DNA of 36,861 nt, taken from positions 1 through 36,861 of the forward strand of contig JABGSN010000025.1 in assembly GCA_018647765.1 (NCBI GenBank), in the 5' to 3' direction. Under the pieces are notes generated by a model. The model saw only the letters and a program-made list of their open reading frames with translations, searched no databases and was not told where the DNA came from. Positions 18,816 to 27,251 of this stretch are shown here, piece after piece (the first letter of the stretch is position 1; every line of letters starts with the position of its first letter). The stretch comes from Oceanospirillaceae bacterium (lineage in GTDB: Bacteria > Pseudomonadota > Gammaproteobacteria > Pseudomonadales > Balneatricaceae). Position numbers and translations under genes: made by a program.

Positions 18816-19247
18816 TTATTTGCCGAGCTGCTTCTCTTTGATTTCTGCAAGGGTTTTGCAGTCGATACAAAGGGTGGCAGTGGGGCGAGCTTCTAAGCGG
18901 CGAATGCCAATTTCCACACCACAAGTGTCGCAGAAACCATAGTCATCTTGTTCGATCAGCTCTAGCGTATCATTGATCTTATTGGTCAGCTTTCGCTCAC
19001 GATCGCGGGCGCGTAATTCAAGGGAAAACTCTTCCTCTTGACTGGCACGGTCGTTGGGGTCGGCAAAGTTAGCAGCGTCTTCCTTTAAATGATTAACGGT
19101 ACGATCAACTTCTTCCATTAAGTCTTGTTTCCAGGCGTGCAAGATCTGCTTAAAGTGCTCTCGCTGGTCTGGGTTCATGTACTCTTCACCGCTCTTCACC
19201 TTGTAAGGGGTGTAGTGCTTTAACAGTGATGCATTTGCTTCTGACAT
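18816..19247 (-). CDS. dksA: RNA polymerase-binding transcription factor DksA
   Basis: Works with ppGpp in the RNA polymerase secondary channel to control rRNA and amino-acid promoters. It has an N-terminal helix, a coiled coil (about 40-100, with the DPxDRA(S/A)xEEE tip reading DPNDRASQEEEF) and the zinc finger CDTCGVEIGIRRLEARPTA then CIDCKTLAEIKEKQ with all four cysteines, so it is a classical zinc DksA. The frame is open to a TTG at 19259; I prefer the ATG at 19245-19247 (143 residues), although no strong Shine-Dalgarno is seen for either. It heads the dksA-gluQ-pcnB-folK-panB-panC run. Confidence 0.97.
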   Translation of the reverse strand: MSEANASLLKHYTPYKVKSGEEYMNPDQREHFKQILHAWKQDLMEEVDRTVNHLKEDAANFADPNDRASQEEEFSLELRARDRERKLTNKINDTLELIEQDDYGFCDTCGVEIGIRRLEARPTATLCIDCKTLAEIKEKQLGK

Positions 19248-19323
19248 AACTTGGTTCAATGTTTTAGGGGCTATTTGACTTCGAAATATTAAACCGAAGA
19301 GGTCGGCCCAGTGGCTGTAAGTA

Positions 19324-19365
19324 AGATTTAGGGCGACAAAATAGCAGAATATGGCGCCTAAATCT
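19324..19365. repeat. Long imperfect inverted repeat in the dksA-sfsA intergenic region
   Basis: AGATTTAGGGCG (19324-19335) and CGCCTAAATCT (19355-19365) pair over 11 bases with one bulged G and a 19-base loop. It lies about 80-120 bases before the dksA start within the 269-base divergent spacer, probably in the dksA leader or promoter. No T-run follows, so a terminator is unlikely. A second short dyad (GCGAA / TTCGC) lies at about 19385-19401. Confidence 0.45.
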
Positions 19366-19516
19366 AGGGGTATTTTGGCCGCTAGCGAAGTAATTTTCGC
19401 CTATTTTCTACCTTAATACCGTCGTTTTAGTCATTTTTTCAGTTACAATTCATGGGCTTTGGCTCAATTGGCCAAGTCATATCATACACCATGGTTTTGA
19501 TGATTGGAGATAATTA

Positions 19517-20233
19517 ATGGATTTCTCGTTGCCATTACAAGAAGCGACGCTGCAGTTACGCTACAAACGGTTTTTGGCCGATGTGGTGTCTCATGCGGGA
19601 ACGGACTTGACCTTGCATTGTCCTAATACCGGTTCCATGAAAAATTGCGCCCAGCCGGGTAGCCGTATTTGGTATTGGGATTCTGCCAATGCTAAGCGTA
19701 AATACCCCTGTACCTGGGAGCTGGTTGAGGTTGAAAACCAGTACCTGGCCTGTATCAATACCCAGCGTGCCAACGGCTTGGTGGTAGAGGCTATTAATAA
19801 CGGCGTGATACAAGAGTTGCAGGGTTATGATCAACTACAAATGGAGGTAAAGTACGGGCATGAGCATAGTCGCATCGATATTCTGTTGACTCACAAGGGC
19901 CCTGTGCCGCGCTGTTATGTAGAAGTTAAAAATGTCACCCTTATGGCAGAAGAGGGTTTGGGTTTGTTTCCTGACGCAGTGACGCAGCGCGGCCGCAAGC
20001 ACTTACGCGAATTGGTGGCTATGGTCGACCAGGGCCATCGGGCCGTATTGGTGTATTGTGTGGCCCATACGGGGATTGAGCGTGTGGCGCCGGCGTGGAA
20101 TATCGACCCAGCCTACGCAGACAGCTTAATTTGGGCCATGCAATCTGGCGTGGAAGTGTTTGCCTATGGTGCAGACATTAGTTTAACCAGCATGGCGTTA
20201 GTGCGCCGCTTACCAGTGCAGTTAAATCGCTGA
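19517..20233 (+). CDS. sfsA: SfsA family protein (sugar fermentation stimulation homologue)
   Basis: A 238-residue SfsA protein. Family signatures are LTLHCPNTGSMKNC near residue 35, ELVEVENQYLACINTQRAN, the nuclease-like core SRIDILLTHKGP ... CYVEVKNVTL, and FPDAVTQRGRKHLRELV. The D...ExK arrangement (RIDIL ... YVEVKNV) resembles a restriction-endonuclease fold. Family members bind DNA non-specifically, and the E. coli protein was linked to maltose gene expression; the exact role is unsettled. TGGAGA lies 7 bases before the ATG. It is divergent from dksA, as in many relatives, and its last 12 bases overlap the end of the opposite-strand Rieske gene. Confidence 0.96.
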   Translation: MDFSLPLQEATLQLRYKRFLADVVSHAGTDLTLHCPNTGSMKNCAQPGSRIWYWDSANAKRKYPCTWELVEVENQYLACINTQRANGLVVEAINNGVIQELQGYDQLQMEVKYGHEHSRIDILLTHKGPVPRCYVEVKNVTLMAEEGLGLFPDAVTQRGRKHLRELVAMVDQGHRAVLVYCVAHTGIERVAPAWNIDPAYADSLIWAMQSGVEVFAYGADISLTSMALVRRLPVQLNR

Positions 20234-20569
20234 CTTAGGTAATAAATAGATACCCCCATCTCGCTCTTCTATGGCAAGGCGCTGCAGTGATTGACGGTTG
20301 CAGGGGCCGCTAATACAAAGGCCTGAATCAATGGTGAATAATGCGCCATGGGTGGCACACTGAATAAATTGTTTGTCGTAGTCTAGGAACTGATCGGCCA
20401 CCCACTCAAGCGGTACCTTGCGGTGGGGGCAACTATTGAGGTACGCCACAGCGTGGCCTTGGTGGCGCACGATAAAGAGGTTGATGCCCTCATGAACAAT
20501 CCCTTTGCATTGCTGCTCTTCGAGTTCGTGACTAGCAATGAGTGGACTATTAACCGCAGATAGAGACAT
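20222..20569 (-). CDS. Small Rieske [2Fe-2S] protein
   Basis: A 115-residue single-domain Rieske ferredoxin. Cluster ligands are Cys47 and His49 in SCPHRKVPLEW and Cys71 and His74 in QCATHGALF, followed by the SGLCISGPC loop. There is no signal peptide or membrane segment, so it is a soluble cytoplasmic electron carrier rather than a bc1-type Rieske protein. Its redox partner is unknown; NirD-like or dioxygenase-ferredoxin-like proteins share this fold. Its end overlaps the convergent sfsA by 12 bases, and its start is 55 bases from the divergent mrcB. Confidence 0.9.
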   Translation of the reverse strand: MSLSAVNSPLIASHELEEQQCKGIVHEGINLFIVRHQGHAVAYLNSCPHRKVPLEWVADQFLDYDKQFIQCATHGALFTIDSGLCISGPCNRQSLQRLAIEERDGGIYLLPKSAI

Positions 20570-20624
20570 ATAAATTGGCCAAAAAAAGCAGTGAAATAAA
20601 CCCTAAGCATAACAGAAATGGACA

Positions 20625-22889
20625 TTGATTTTGACTAGAAAAAGGGCCGTGTCAGGTAGAAAAACCATCACCAAAAGTTGGATTTCATGGCCATGGTTGT
20701 TAAAACTGGCGACGGTGTTATTAGTATTGGGCGCCGTTGCTATGGTCTATTTGGATGCCCAAATCCGGCACCGATTCGAAGGCCATCGTTGGTCCTTGCC
20801 TGCTAAAGTGTATGCCCGTCCCTTGGAGTTGTTTACTGGCCAGCAATTGGCCCATGGGCAATTAAACTACGAGCTAAAACAACTGGGCTATCGCTGGGTT
20901 AATCAAGTCAAGGCGCCTGGTCAAGTGCAAAAAACGGCGGCCGGCATCGCTATTTACAGCCGCGGCTTTCGGTTTGCTGATGGTGACCAAAGCAGCCGCT
21001 TGGCACAGGTGAATATTATCAACGGCAAAGTGCAGGCCTTGCGCCAGCTCAATGACCAACCCATCGCCGTGCTGAGGCTAGAGCCGCAACTGGTGGGTGG
21101 GATTTATCCGGCCCATAACGAAGACCGAGAGTTGATTCAGTTAGACGACCTGCCCAATGGGTTTATAGAAACCTTGTTAGCGGTGGAAGACCGGCAATAT
21201 TACCAGCATTACGGGGTATCGCCATGGGGCATTGCGCGCGCGATGTGGGCTAACCTTCAAGCCGGCGCAATTGTACAAGGCGGCAGTACCCTTACCCAGC
21301 AGCTGGTTAAAAACTTTTATCTAACCGATCGACAAAGCCTGTGGCGCAAACTAGTAGAGGCCCCCATGGCCCTGTTGTTGAATTTACATTACAGCAAAGA
21401 CGAAGTGCTGGAGGTGTACCTTAACGAAGTGTTTGTTGGCCAAGCCGGTAAACGTGCCATTCATGGTTTTGGTTTGGCCAGCCGATTTTATTTTGGCCAA
21501 CCGGTGAGTGAACTGCGTTTGCACCAAGTGGCTTTGTTGGTGGGGCTGGTTAAGGGGGCGTCTTATTATAATCCACAGCGCCACCCTAAGCGTGCCAAAT
21601 TGCGGCGTAACTTAGTGTTGTCGATATTAGCTCAGCAAGGCTTCATTTCCGAGTCACAAAAACAACAGTATCAGGCGCTACCTTTGGACTTGAGTACCGC
21701 CCAGCAGGTGAGCCGGTACCCGGCTTATCTGGATGTTGTGCGTCAACAGCTGCAGCAACACTACCCTGCATCGGCGCTAAGTAGCCACGGTTTACGCATA
21801 TTTACTAGCTTGGATCCATGGATTCAACAGCAATCCGATTTAGCCATGCGCGGGCAAGTTAAGCAATTGCAACAACAGCATGAAGGGCTTGAGTCGTTGC
21901 AAGGGGCGTTAGTGGTGAGCCAGCGTGACAGCGGTGAATTATTGGCGCTAGTGGGGGATAAAGACGGTGGTTATGCGGGCCATAACTGGGCTTTGGATAA
22001 AACCCGACAAGTGGGGTCATTAGTTAAGCCCGTAGTCCACTTAAGCGCCCTAGAATCGGGGCGTTATCATCTAATGAGTGCCGTTGATGATGGCCCCATT
22101 GCGGTACCTCAAGCAGACGGCAGCGTGTGGAAGCCGCAAAATTACGATCTAACATCCCACGGTGTGGTGCCAATGTATCAAGCGTTAGTAAAATCGTACA
22201 ATCAGGCCAATGTGCGTTTAGGCATAGATGTCGGCGTTAAGCGGGTGGTGGCACAGTTACAGCGGCTGGGCGCCGAAGGCAATATCCCGGCATACCCTTC
22301 TGTGTTGTTAGGGGCGGTTGAGATGTCGCCGTTAAACGTCAATCAGGTGTATCAAACCATTGCTGGCAACGGCTTCTATAGCCCCTTAACATTAGTGCGT
22401 CAGGTTACCGAGGCCAATGGTGTGTTGTTGAGCCACTTTCCATATGCGGTGCGCCAAGCGGCGAGCAATGAGTCGGTCTATTTGTTGCAGCAAGAAATGC
22501 GCAAGGTGGCCACGGCAGGTACCGCCCGAGGGGTTTACCGATATCTGCCTAAGCAACAGCAGGTGGCGGCCAAAACGGGCACCACCAATGACCAGCGAGA
22601 CAGTTGGTTTTCTGGCTTTAGTGGCCAATATGTGGCCACTACTTGGTTGGGCCGAGAAGATGCCAAACCGACGCCGCTGACAGGTGCAAGTGGTGCACTT
22701 AAGGTGTGGGGTGAGTTGATGAAAAACTTAGCTTATACTCCCTACCAAGATATCAAGCCGCAATCTGTAGACTATTATTACCTCAACCCAAAAACCGGCA
22801 AGGCGATGCCAAGCCGGTGCGCTGATGGCGTGTGGTTGCCCATACAAAAGCAGTTGGCGCCAGTGACAACAAAACAATGTGGATATTAA
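20625..22889 (+). CDS. mrcB: Penicillin-binding protein 1B (bifunctional transglycosylase/transpeptidase)
   Basis: Class A PBP that polymerises and crosslinks peptidoglycan at the inner membrane. Residues about 20-45 form the membrane anchor after a basic cytoplasmic tail. The region 55-160 is the UB2H-type docking domain. GT51 spans about 165-340, with catalytic Glu188 in VEDRQYYQH and QGGSTLTQQLVKN. The transpeptidase has Ser465 and Lys468 (GSLVKP), S524-Y-N526 and K650-T-G652. Length is about 754 residues, slightly short for PBP1B. There is no in-frame ATG near the start and a stop lies at 20610. TTG at 20625 or 20631, or GTG at 20649, must be used; GGA lies 8 bases before the second TTG. 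Confidence 0.96.
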   Translation: MILTRKRAVSGRKTITKSWISWPWLLKLATVLLVLGAVAMVYLDAQIRHRFEGHRWSLPAKVYARPLELFTGQQLAHGQLNYELKQLGYRWVNQVKAPGQVQKTAAGIAIYSRGFRFADGDQSSRLAQVNIINGKVQALRQLNDQPIAVLRLEPQLVGGIYPAHNEDRELIQLDDLPNGFIETLLAVEDRQYYQHYGVSPWGIARAMWANLQAGAIVQGGSTLTQQLVKNFYLTDRQSLWRKLVEAPMALLLNLHYSKDEVLEVYLNEVFVGQAGKRAIHGFGLASRFYFGQPVSELRLHQVALLVGLVKGASYYNPQRHPKRAKLRRNLVLSILAQQGFISESQKQQYQALPLDLSTAQQVSRYPAYLDVVRQQLQQHYPASALSSHGLRIFTSLDPWIQQQSDLAMRGQVKQLQQQHEGLESLQGALVVSQRDSGELLALVGDKDGGYAGHNWALDKTRQVGSLVKPVVHLSALESGRYHLMSAVDDGPIAVPQADGSVWKPQNYDLTSHGVVPMYQALVKSYNQANVRLGIDVGVKRVVAQLQRLGAEGNIPAYPSVLLGAVEMSPLNVNQVYQTIAGNGFYSPLTLVRQVTEANGVLLSHFPYAVRQAASNESVYLLQQEMRKVATAGTARGVYRYLPKQQQVAAKTGTTNDQRDSWFSGFSGQYVATTWLGREDAKPTPLTGASGALKVWGELMKNLAYTPYQDIKPQSVDYYYLNPKTGKAMPSRCADGVWLPIQKQLAPVTTKQCGY

Positions 22890-22892
22890 TAC

Positions 22893-23573
22893 GTGAATGT
22901 GAGCAATGAGTTAGCCGCCGTGCCCCGACTGCCGATGTTAGCGGTAGTCATGTTAATTAGTGCCTGTGCTGGCCCGGGTTATGGTCCGATAGTGCAGGAC
23001 TTGAGTGTGACCGCAAGGGCATCGGAGCGCTTATCGCCCAGTGGCCAAGCTAGTACCGCAGTAGTGCAGCCTGCGTCAGCGGCGTTGCCTAAGTTGCAAC
23101 CGCAGGCGCCGGCAGTTACGATTACTGCCCAGCCGCAAACCAGCCAAATTGAAGCGGCCAATGTAGTGAAGGTACAACCGGTGCAACAGATTAAGCCAGT
23201 CGCCACCATCTCACCATCACCTGTTACAACCGTTGTCTTACCGGCCTCCGACCAGCGGGTGGTTGAGCAGCTGTTAGCCGAAGCGGATCAGCTCAAGGCC
23301 CAAGGCAAGGTAACACAATCTGTGATTCAGCTACAAAGAGCCCAGCGTATCGCCCCACGTGAACCAAAGGTATACGCGCGACTAGCCGCTTTGCAGTTGT
23401 CATTAGGCGAGGCTTCTAGAGCCGAACAATTGGCCCTTAAAGGCTTGACGCTAGTGCCACAGCAAAACAACTATCAGTATTATTTCTGGAAGCTAATTGC
23501 CGCCAGCCGCAGTCACTTGGGCGATGTGTCTGGAGAATCTGCGGCCATTAGCGAAGCGGCAAAATACAAATAG
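22893..23573 (+). CDS. TPR-containing lipoprotein downstream of mrcB
   Basis: A 226-residue probable lipoprotein. The hydrophobic stretch LPMLAVVMLISACAG ends in the lipobox ISAC with Cys25. A Pro/Gln/Ala-rich linker covers about 40-115, and the region after 125 holds tetratricopeptide-like helices (AEADQLKAQGKVTQSVIQLQ, then AYARLA-type repeat KVYARLAALQLSLGEASRAE). It begins with GTG 3 bases after the mrcB stop, so it is co-transcribed. A TPR lipoprotein also follows mrcB in Pseudomonas. By position it may help PBP1B from the outer membrane, as LpoB does in E. coli, but that is inference from position only. Its last 61 bases overlap the convergent membrane-protein gene. Confidence 0.85.
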   Translation: MNVSNELAAVPRLPMLAVVMLISACAGPGYGPIVQDLSVTARASERLSPSGQASTAVVQPASAALPKLQPQAPAVTITAQPQTSQIEAANVVKVQPVQQIKPVATISPSPVTTVVLPASDQRVVEQLLAEADQLKAQGKVTQSVIQLQRAQRIAPREPKVYARLAALQLSLGEASRAEQLALKGLTLVPQQNNYQYYFWKLIAASRSHLGDVSGESAAISEAAKYK

Positions 23574-23998
23574 ACACCACTAGCAAGCATAACTAAGGCA
23601 GCCAGCAGTAAGCCATAATCAGTTTCAACACCAAGGCCTTCAATGAGCATTGCCCCAAGACTCGTATCAGCCCGTCTTAATAGCTCAAACAGAGCCGCTA
23701 GGGCAAGAAAAATACGCCCCCAAGTGGCTTGCTGCCAGTGCCAGTCGTAGCGCCAATCGATCACCGCTAGCAATAGCATGGGGAGGCTAATGTACAGACT
23801 CACGTTATACCCCATGGCGGCTAATACTGGCCCCAGATGAGGTATTAGCCACTGCATGCTGGTAAGGCAGCCGCAGGCTGCGAACGCAACACTAAGGGCC
23901 GCCGTTTTGAGCAAACCCCGGTCGAGTGGAAGGCACCACATGGCGACGCTTAATCTTAGCAGCCCTATGGCCAGCAATAGATAAATAATATTGAGCAT
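23513..23998 (-). CDS. Small multipass membrane protein of unknown function
   Basis: A protein of 161 residues that is mostly hydrophobic, with about four predicted membrane segments (roughly 2-20, 33-52, 60-84 and 128-150). I recognise no family motif. The ATG at 23996-23998 directly follows the hemL stop (a GTG one codon earlier is also in frame), so it looks like the last gene of a hemL transcript. Its last 61 bases overlap the lipoprotein gene on the other strand, an unusually long convergent overlap. The C-terminal 20 residues (FAASLMAADSPDTSPK) lie in that overlap and are hydrophilic, so the end may have been extended by loss of an earlier stop. Confidence 0.62.
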   Translation of the reverse strand: MLNIIYLLLAIGLLRLSVAMWCLPLDRGLLKTAALSVAFAACGCLTSMQWLIPHLGPVLAAMGYNVSLYISLPMLLLAVIDWRYDWHWQQATWGRIFLALAALFELLRRADTSLGAMLIEGLGVETDYGLLLAALVMLASGVYLYFAASLMAADSPDTSPK

Positions 23999-24001
23999 CA
24001 C

Positions 24002-25297
24002 TTATAGCGCAGCAAACGCCCGCTCGGCGGCGTCAAGGGTATGTTGTAACTCTTGGTCGCCATGAGCGGTTGAGACAAAGCCAGCTTCAAATGCAGACGG
24101 CGCTAGGTACACACCTTCGGCCAGCATCAAGTGAAAGAAGCGACCAAACTTTTGCGCATCGCAGGCCATGGTTTCGGTAAAGCACGTGACTTGCGGTTGA
24201 TCGGTAAAAAATAAGCCAAACATGGCCCCCACTTGGCTGGTGAGAAAAGGCACGCCAGCGGCGTCTGCCCGCTGCTGCAAGCCGGCCAATAGCTTGCTGG
24301 TGTAGCTAGTTAAATGTTCGTATACGCCGGCCTGACTAATCTCCTCTAACATCACTAATCCTGCGCTCATGGCGACAGGGTTACCAGACAAAGTGCCGGC
24401 CTGGTAAACCGGCCCTAGGGGCGATAAAGAGTGCATCACTTCACTACGGCCACCAAATGCGGCGACGGGCATGCCACCACCGATAACTTTGCCAAGGGTG
24501 GTTAAGTCAGGGGCGATACCAAAGCGGCCTTGGGCACATTGAGGGCCTACTCGAAAGCCGGTCATAACCTCATCAAAAATTAACAGTGCGCCGTTGGCGT
24601 CACAGGCATCACGTAGGCTTTGCAAAAAACCCGCTTTGGGCGGGATGCAGTTCATGTTGCCAGCAACAGGCTCAACAATAATGCAGGCGATGTCTTGGCC
24701 GCAGTCTGCGAAGGTGCGCTTAACGCCTTCAATGTCGTTATAGGTTAAGGTAATCGTGTGCTCGGCAATGCTATCGGGTACGCCGGGTGAGCTAGGTACG
24801 CCCAAGGTTAACGCCCCCGAACCTGCTTTGACCAACAAGGAGTCAGAATGACCATGGTAGCAGCCTTCAAACTTAACGATTTTATCGCGCCCCGTATGGC
24901 CGCGAGCAAGGCGGATAGCGCTCATGGTGGCTTCGGTACCTGAGCTCACCATACGCACCATGTCCATGTGGGACAGTAAGCTACATAGCTTGTCCGCCAT
25001 GTCTGTTTCTACTTTTGTGGGGGCGCCAAAACCAAGGCCGTTTTCAATGCTTTTGGACACTGCAGCCAATACTTTAGGGTGGGCATGGCCTAGAATCATG
25101 GGCCCCCATGAACCGACGTAATCAACATACTGCAAATCATCTTCGTCTGTGATCCATGCGCCTAAGCCGCGTTTAAAGAACAGTGGGTGGCCACCTACGC
25201 CTTTAAAAGCGCGTACCGGAGAGTTTACGCCACCAGGAATGTGTTGTTGGGCTGATTTGAAGAGTTGGGCTGAAACAGGTGTTTGGTGGCTTGGCAT
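24002..25297 (-). CDS. hemL: Glutamate-1-semialdehyde 2,1-aminomutase
   Basis: PLP enzyme converting glutamate-1-semialdehyde to 5-aminolevulinate, the precursor of heme, in the C5 pathway. The 431-residue protein starts with the family pattern [19 protein letters not shown]. It has [29 protein letters not shown] for cofactor binding, and the PLP lysine K270 in [10 protein letters not shown] perfect 8-base inverted repeat sits just before its start codon. A small membrane-protein gene follows at once. The enzyme identity is secure. Confidence 0.98.
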   Translation of the reverse strand: MPSHQTPVSAQLFKSAQQHIPGGVNSPVRAFKGVGGHPLFFKRGLGAWITDEDDLQYVDYVGSWGPMILGHAHPKVLAAVSKSIENGLGFGAPTKVETDMADKLCSLLSHMDMVRMVSSGTEATMSAIRLARGHTGRDKIVKFEGCYHGHSDSLLVKAGSGALTLGVPSSPGVPDSIAEHTITLTYNDIEGVKRTFADCGQDIACIIVEPVAGNMNCIPPKAGFLQSLRDACDANGALLIFDEVMTGFRVGPQCAQGRFGIAPDLTTLGKVIGGGMPVAAFGGRSEVMHSLSPLGPVYQAGTLSGNPVAMSAGLVMLEEISQAGVYEHLTSYTSKLLAGLQQRADAAGVPFLTSQVGAMFGLFFTDQPQVTCFTETMACDAQKFGRFFHLMLAEGVYLAPSAFEAGFVSTAHGDQELQHTLDAAERAFAAL

Positions 25298-25313
25298 GGG
25301 TTACTCGTAAGCT

Positions 25314-25339
25314 AGGGGATATGGGCGCTATTATCCCCT
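25314..25339. repeat. 8-base inverted repeat just upstream of hemL
   Basis: AGGGGATA (25314-25321) and TATCCCCT (25332-25339) are perfect arms around a 10-base loop, 17-42 bases before the hemL ATG. In the 73-base gap between clcA and hemL it could be an operator, a leader hairpin near the hemL ribosome site, or a weak end for the clcA transcript. The stem is GC-rich only in its middle and no T-run follows, which speaks against an intrinsic terminator. Confidence 0.5.
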
Positions 25340-25370
25340 GAATACGGCCGCCTTGCTAGCCGCTATTAGT

Positions 25371-27107
25371 TTATTCCTTGTGGGTATATTTCAAAATTTC
25401 GTCAACTGGCAATAGGCCCATAATGCTGCCGTCGATATCGGTAATGAGTAGTTGCTCGTGGCTCATCTTTTTACATAAATCCCATGCCTCTTTTAGGGTG
25501 GCGCGTGATGAACAATAACCAAATTGCGTGACAGGGTGTCCGGCCGCTTCAGTAAGGCTGCCAATTAACTCGTTATTGAGATCGATTTGAGATTGATGCA
25601 ATACATGATTGATTTGGTCGCCGCCATTATTGATCACCATCCAATTCAAACCTTGATCTTTGGCCTGTTGGCAGCCGCTAATGTCTTGGTCATGGTGATG
25701 GCTAATGTCATCGTGCATTAAGCTGGTGACCCCTTGGTGATTGAGGGCTTGGGTGATGGGGTTGGCTTGGTAATCCATGCCTTGTTTGCGTAATATTTCG
25801 ATAAAGGCGGAGTCCTGTTTAAATAGGTAGCTGCAACTGATGTTTGCAATTACAATGGTGGCCATGCTGGGTAAAATGATTTCTGGGTTGTGGGTTAACT
25901 CCATGAGCGCAACCAAGGCCGCCAATGGTGCTTGTAACACCGCGCTCATCATAGCACCCATGCCGAGCATGGCATAAAAGCCAGGCTCAGACGTAGGTCC
26001 ATCGAGTAGGTAGCCACTGATATGGCCAAGGGCCGATCCAGCACAAGCCCCCATTAATAGCGTTGGGCCAATGAGACCAATGGGCATGCCCAAGCCAATA
26101 CTAATGGCGGTGGCAAACAATTTGGCTAAGGCTAAGGCGATGAGTAGCCCGAGGGCGTACTGGCCTTCAATGGCTAACAAAATACTGTCGGTGCCCATAC
26201 CCATCACCTGAGGCACGTAATACGCTAGGCAGCCGGTAAATGTGCCAGCCACTAGCATGCGTGCTAAAACTGGCTGGGCACCAAAGCTCAACATGCTGGT
26301 GAGGGTTTTGGTGAAGAGTGCTGCCATAGCCCCTAACACAACCCCGTAAACGAGAATTAACGGCATCTCTTTCATGCTGGCCATGCTTATATCGGGCGCC
26401 ATAAAGGCCATTTCTGCGCCGTATAGGCTATTGTGCAACAGAGTGGCGGTAACAGCTGCGATAATGACGGGAGTGAATCCCATGATGCTGTACTCGAGCA
26501 TGACTACTTCCATGGCAAAAATGACGCCGGCCATGGGTGTATTAAAGGAGGCCGCAATGGCCCCAGCAGTACCGCAGCCCACCATTAGGCGAACACTGTT
26601 GTGGGGCAGCTTGAAAAAACTACCAATTTGGGAGCTGACGGCGGAACCTAGGTGCACTGCTGGGCCTTCGCGGCCTGCCGATTGGCCAGTGAGAATGCCA
26701 ATGGCGCCGCCCACAAACTGTACGAGGGTGTTTTTGAAGGGCATCTTGCCTTGGTGGTAGGCCATGCGTGCCATAACGTGCGCTACGCCGCTTTTGCGCT
26801 CGTCAGGACTGAATACCATAAGCCATAGGCCGATGAGCAGACCGCCGATCACCGGCAGTAAAAAATACCAAATAGGATCTAACTGTTCAAAGCTTTCTGC
26901 CGTACCGCCAGGCAACCAGTGTTCCAACGGCAGTTCAAACAAACTGCGAAATGCAACAATGACTAAGGCGGCGGCAACGCCGCTGATTAAACCTAAAAAA
27001 CTGATTTGTGGTAAAGCGTTGGTATAGGCTAAGCGCCGGCGAAAATGGCTGGCTCCAAAGCGGCTGGGATTGAGACGCGATGCTAAGGCTTGTCGTAGGT
27101 CAAACAT
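25371..27107 (-). CDS. clcA: ClC-family chloride channel/antiporter with C-terminal CBS domains
   Basis: A 578-residue ClC membrane protein with about ten or more helices over residues 35-430. The central motif G145-R-E-G-P149 carries the gating Glu147, as in H+/Cl- exchangers. The later anion-site motif GMPIGLIGPTLLMGAC is present. The first selectivity motif is weak: KSGVAH (105-110) stands where GSGIPE is usual. The C-terminal 130 residues look like two CBS domains (YLFKQDSAFIEILRKQG ... LLITDIDGSIMGLLPVDEIL), which often bind adenine nucleotides. It precedes hemL on the minus strand. Exchange versus channel mode cannot be decided from sequence alone. Confidence 0.93.
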   Translation of the reverse strand: MFDLRQALASRLNPSRFGASHFRRRLAYTNALPQISFLGLISGVAAALVIVAFRSLFELPLEHWLPGGTAESFEQLDPIWYFLLPVIGGLLIGLWLMVFSPDERKSGVAHVMARMAYHQGKMPFKNTLVQFVGGAIGILTGQSAGREGPAVHLGSAVSSQIGSFFKLPHNSVRLMVGCGTAGAIAASFNTPMAGVIFAMEVVMLEYSIMGFTPVIIAAVTATLLHNSLYGAEMAFMAPDISMASMKEMPLILVYGVVLGAMAALFTKTLTSMLSFGAQPVLARMLVAGTFTGCLAYYVPQVMGMGTDSILLAIEGQYALGLLIALALAKLFATAISIGLGMPIGLIGPTLLMGACAGSALGHISGYLLDGPTSEPGFYAMLGMGAMMSAVLQAPLAALVALMELTHNPEIILPSMATIVIANISCSYLFKQDSAFIEILRKQGMDYQANPITQALNHQGVTSLMHDDISHHHDQDISGCQQAKDQGLNWMVINNGGDQINHVLHQSQIDLNNELIGSLTEAAGHPVTQFGYCSSRATLKEAWDLCKKMSHEQLLITDIDGSIMGLLPVDEILKYTHKE

Positions 27108-27160
27108 AGGCTATAACTCGTTAAGGCTTTATTATCTTTAAAATACGAGCGACGATTGAT

Positions 27161-27234
27161 TCAGTTTACAATATATTGTGATGGGTACATAGGGTAAACT
27201 GACTAGCCCTAGTTTACCTTGGCACCAGTACTGG
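27161..27234 (+). promoter_or_regulatory. Array of inverted repeats (candidate operators) upstream of the XRE-cupin regulator
   Basis: TCAGTTTAC (27161-27169) pairs perfectly with GTAAACTGA (27194-27202). GGTAAACT (27193-27200) also pairs perfectly with AGTTTACC (27211-27218). So the core AGTTTAC occurs three times in alternating orientation. A 10-base palindrome CCAGTACTGG follows at 27225-27234, ending 17 bases before the start codon. The site lies between two divergent genes (clcA on minus, regulator on plus). Autoregulation by the XRE protein is the natural reading, but is inferred. Confidence 0.6.
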
Positions 27235-27251
27235 GCTAGAGACATAAAAGC

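Noticed and set aside
27220-27236. Sigma-54 promoter (TGGCAC-like) before the XRE-cupin gene
   Set aside because: TGGCAC is present but the -12 TTGC element is poorly matched, and it would lie too close to the start codon.
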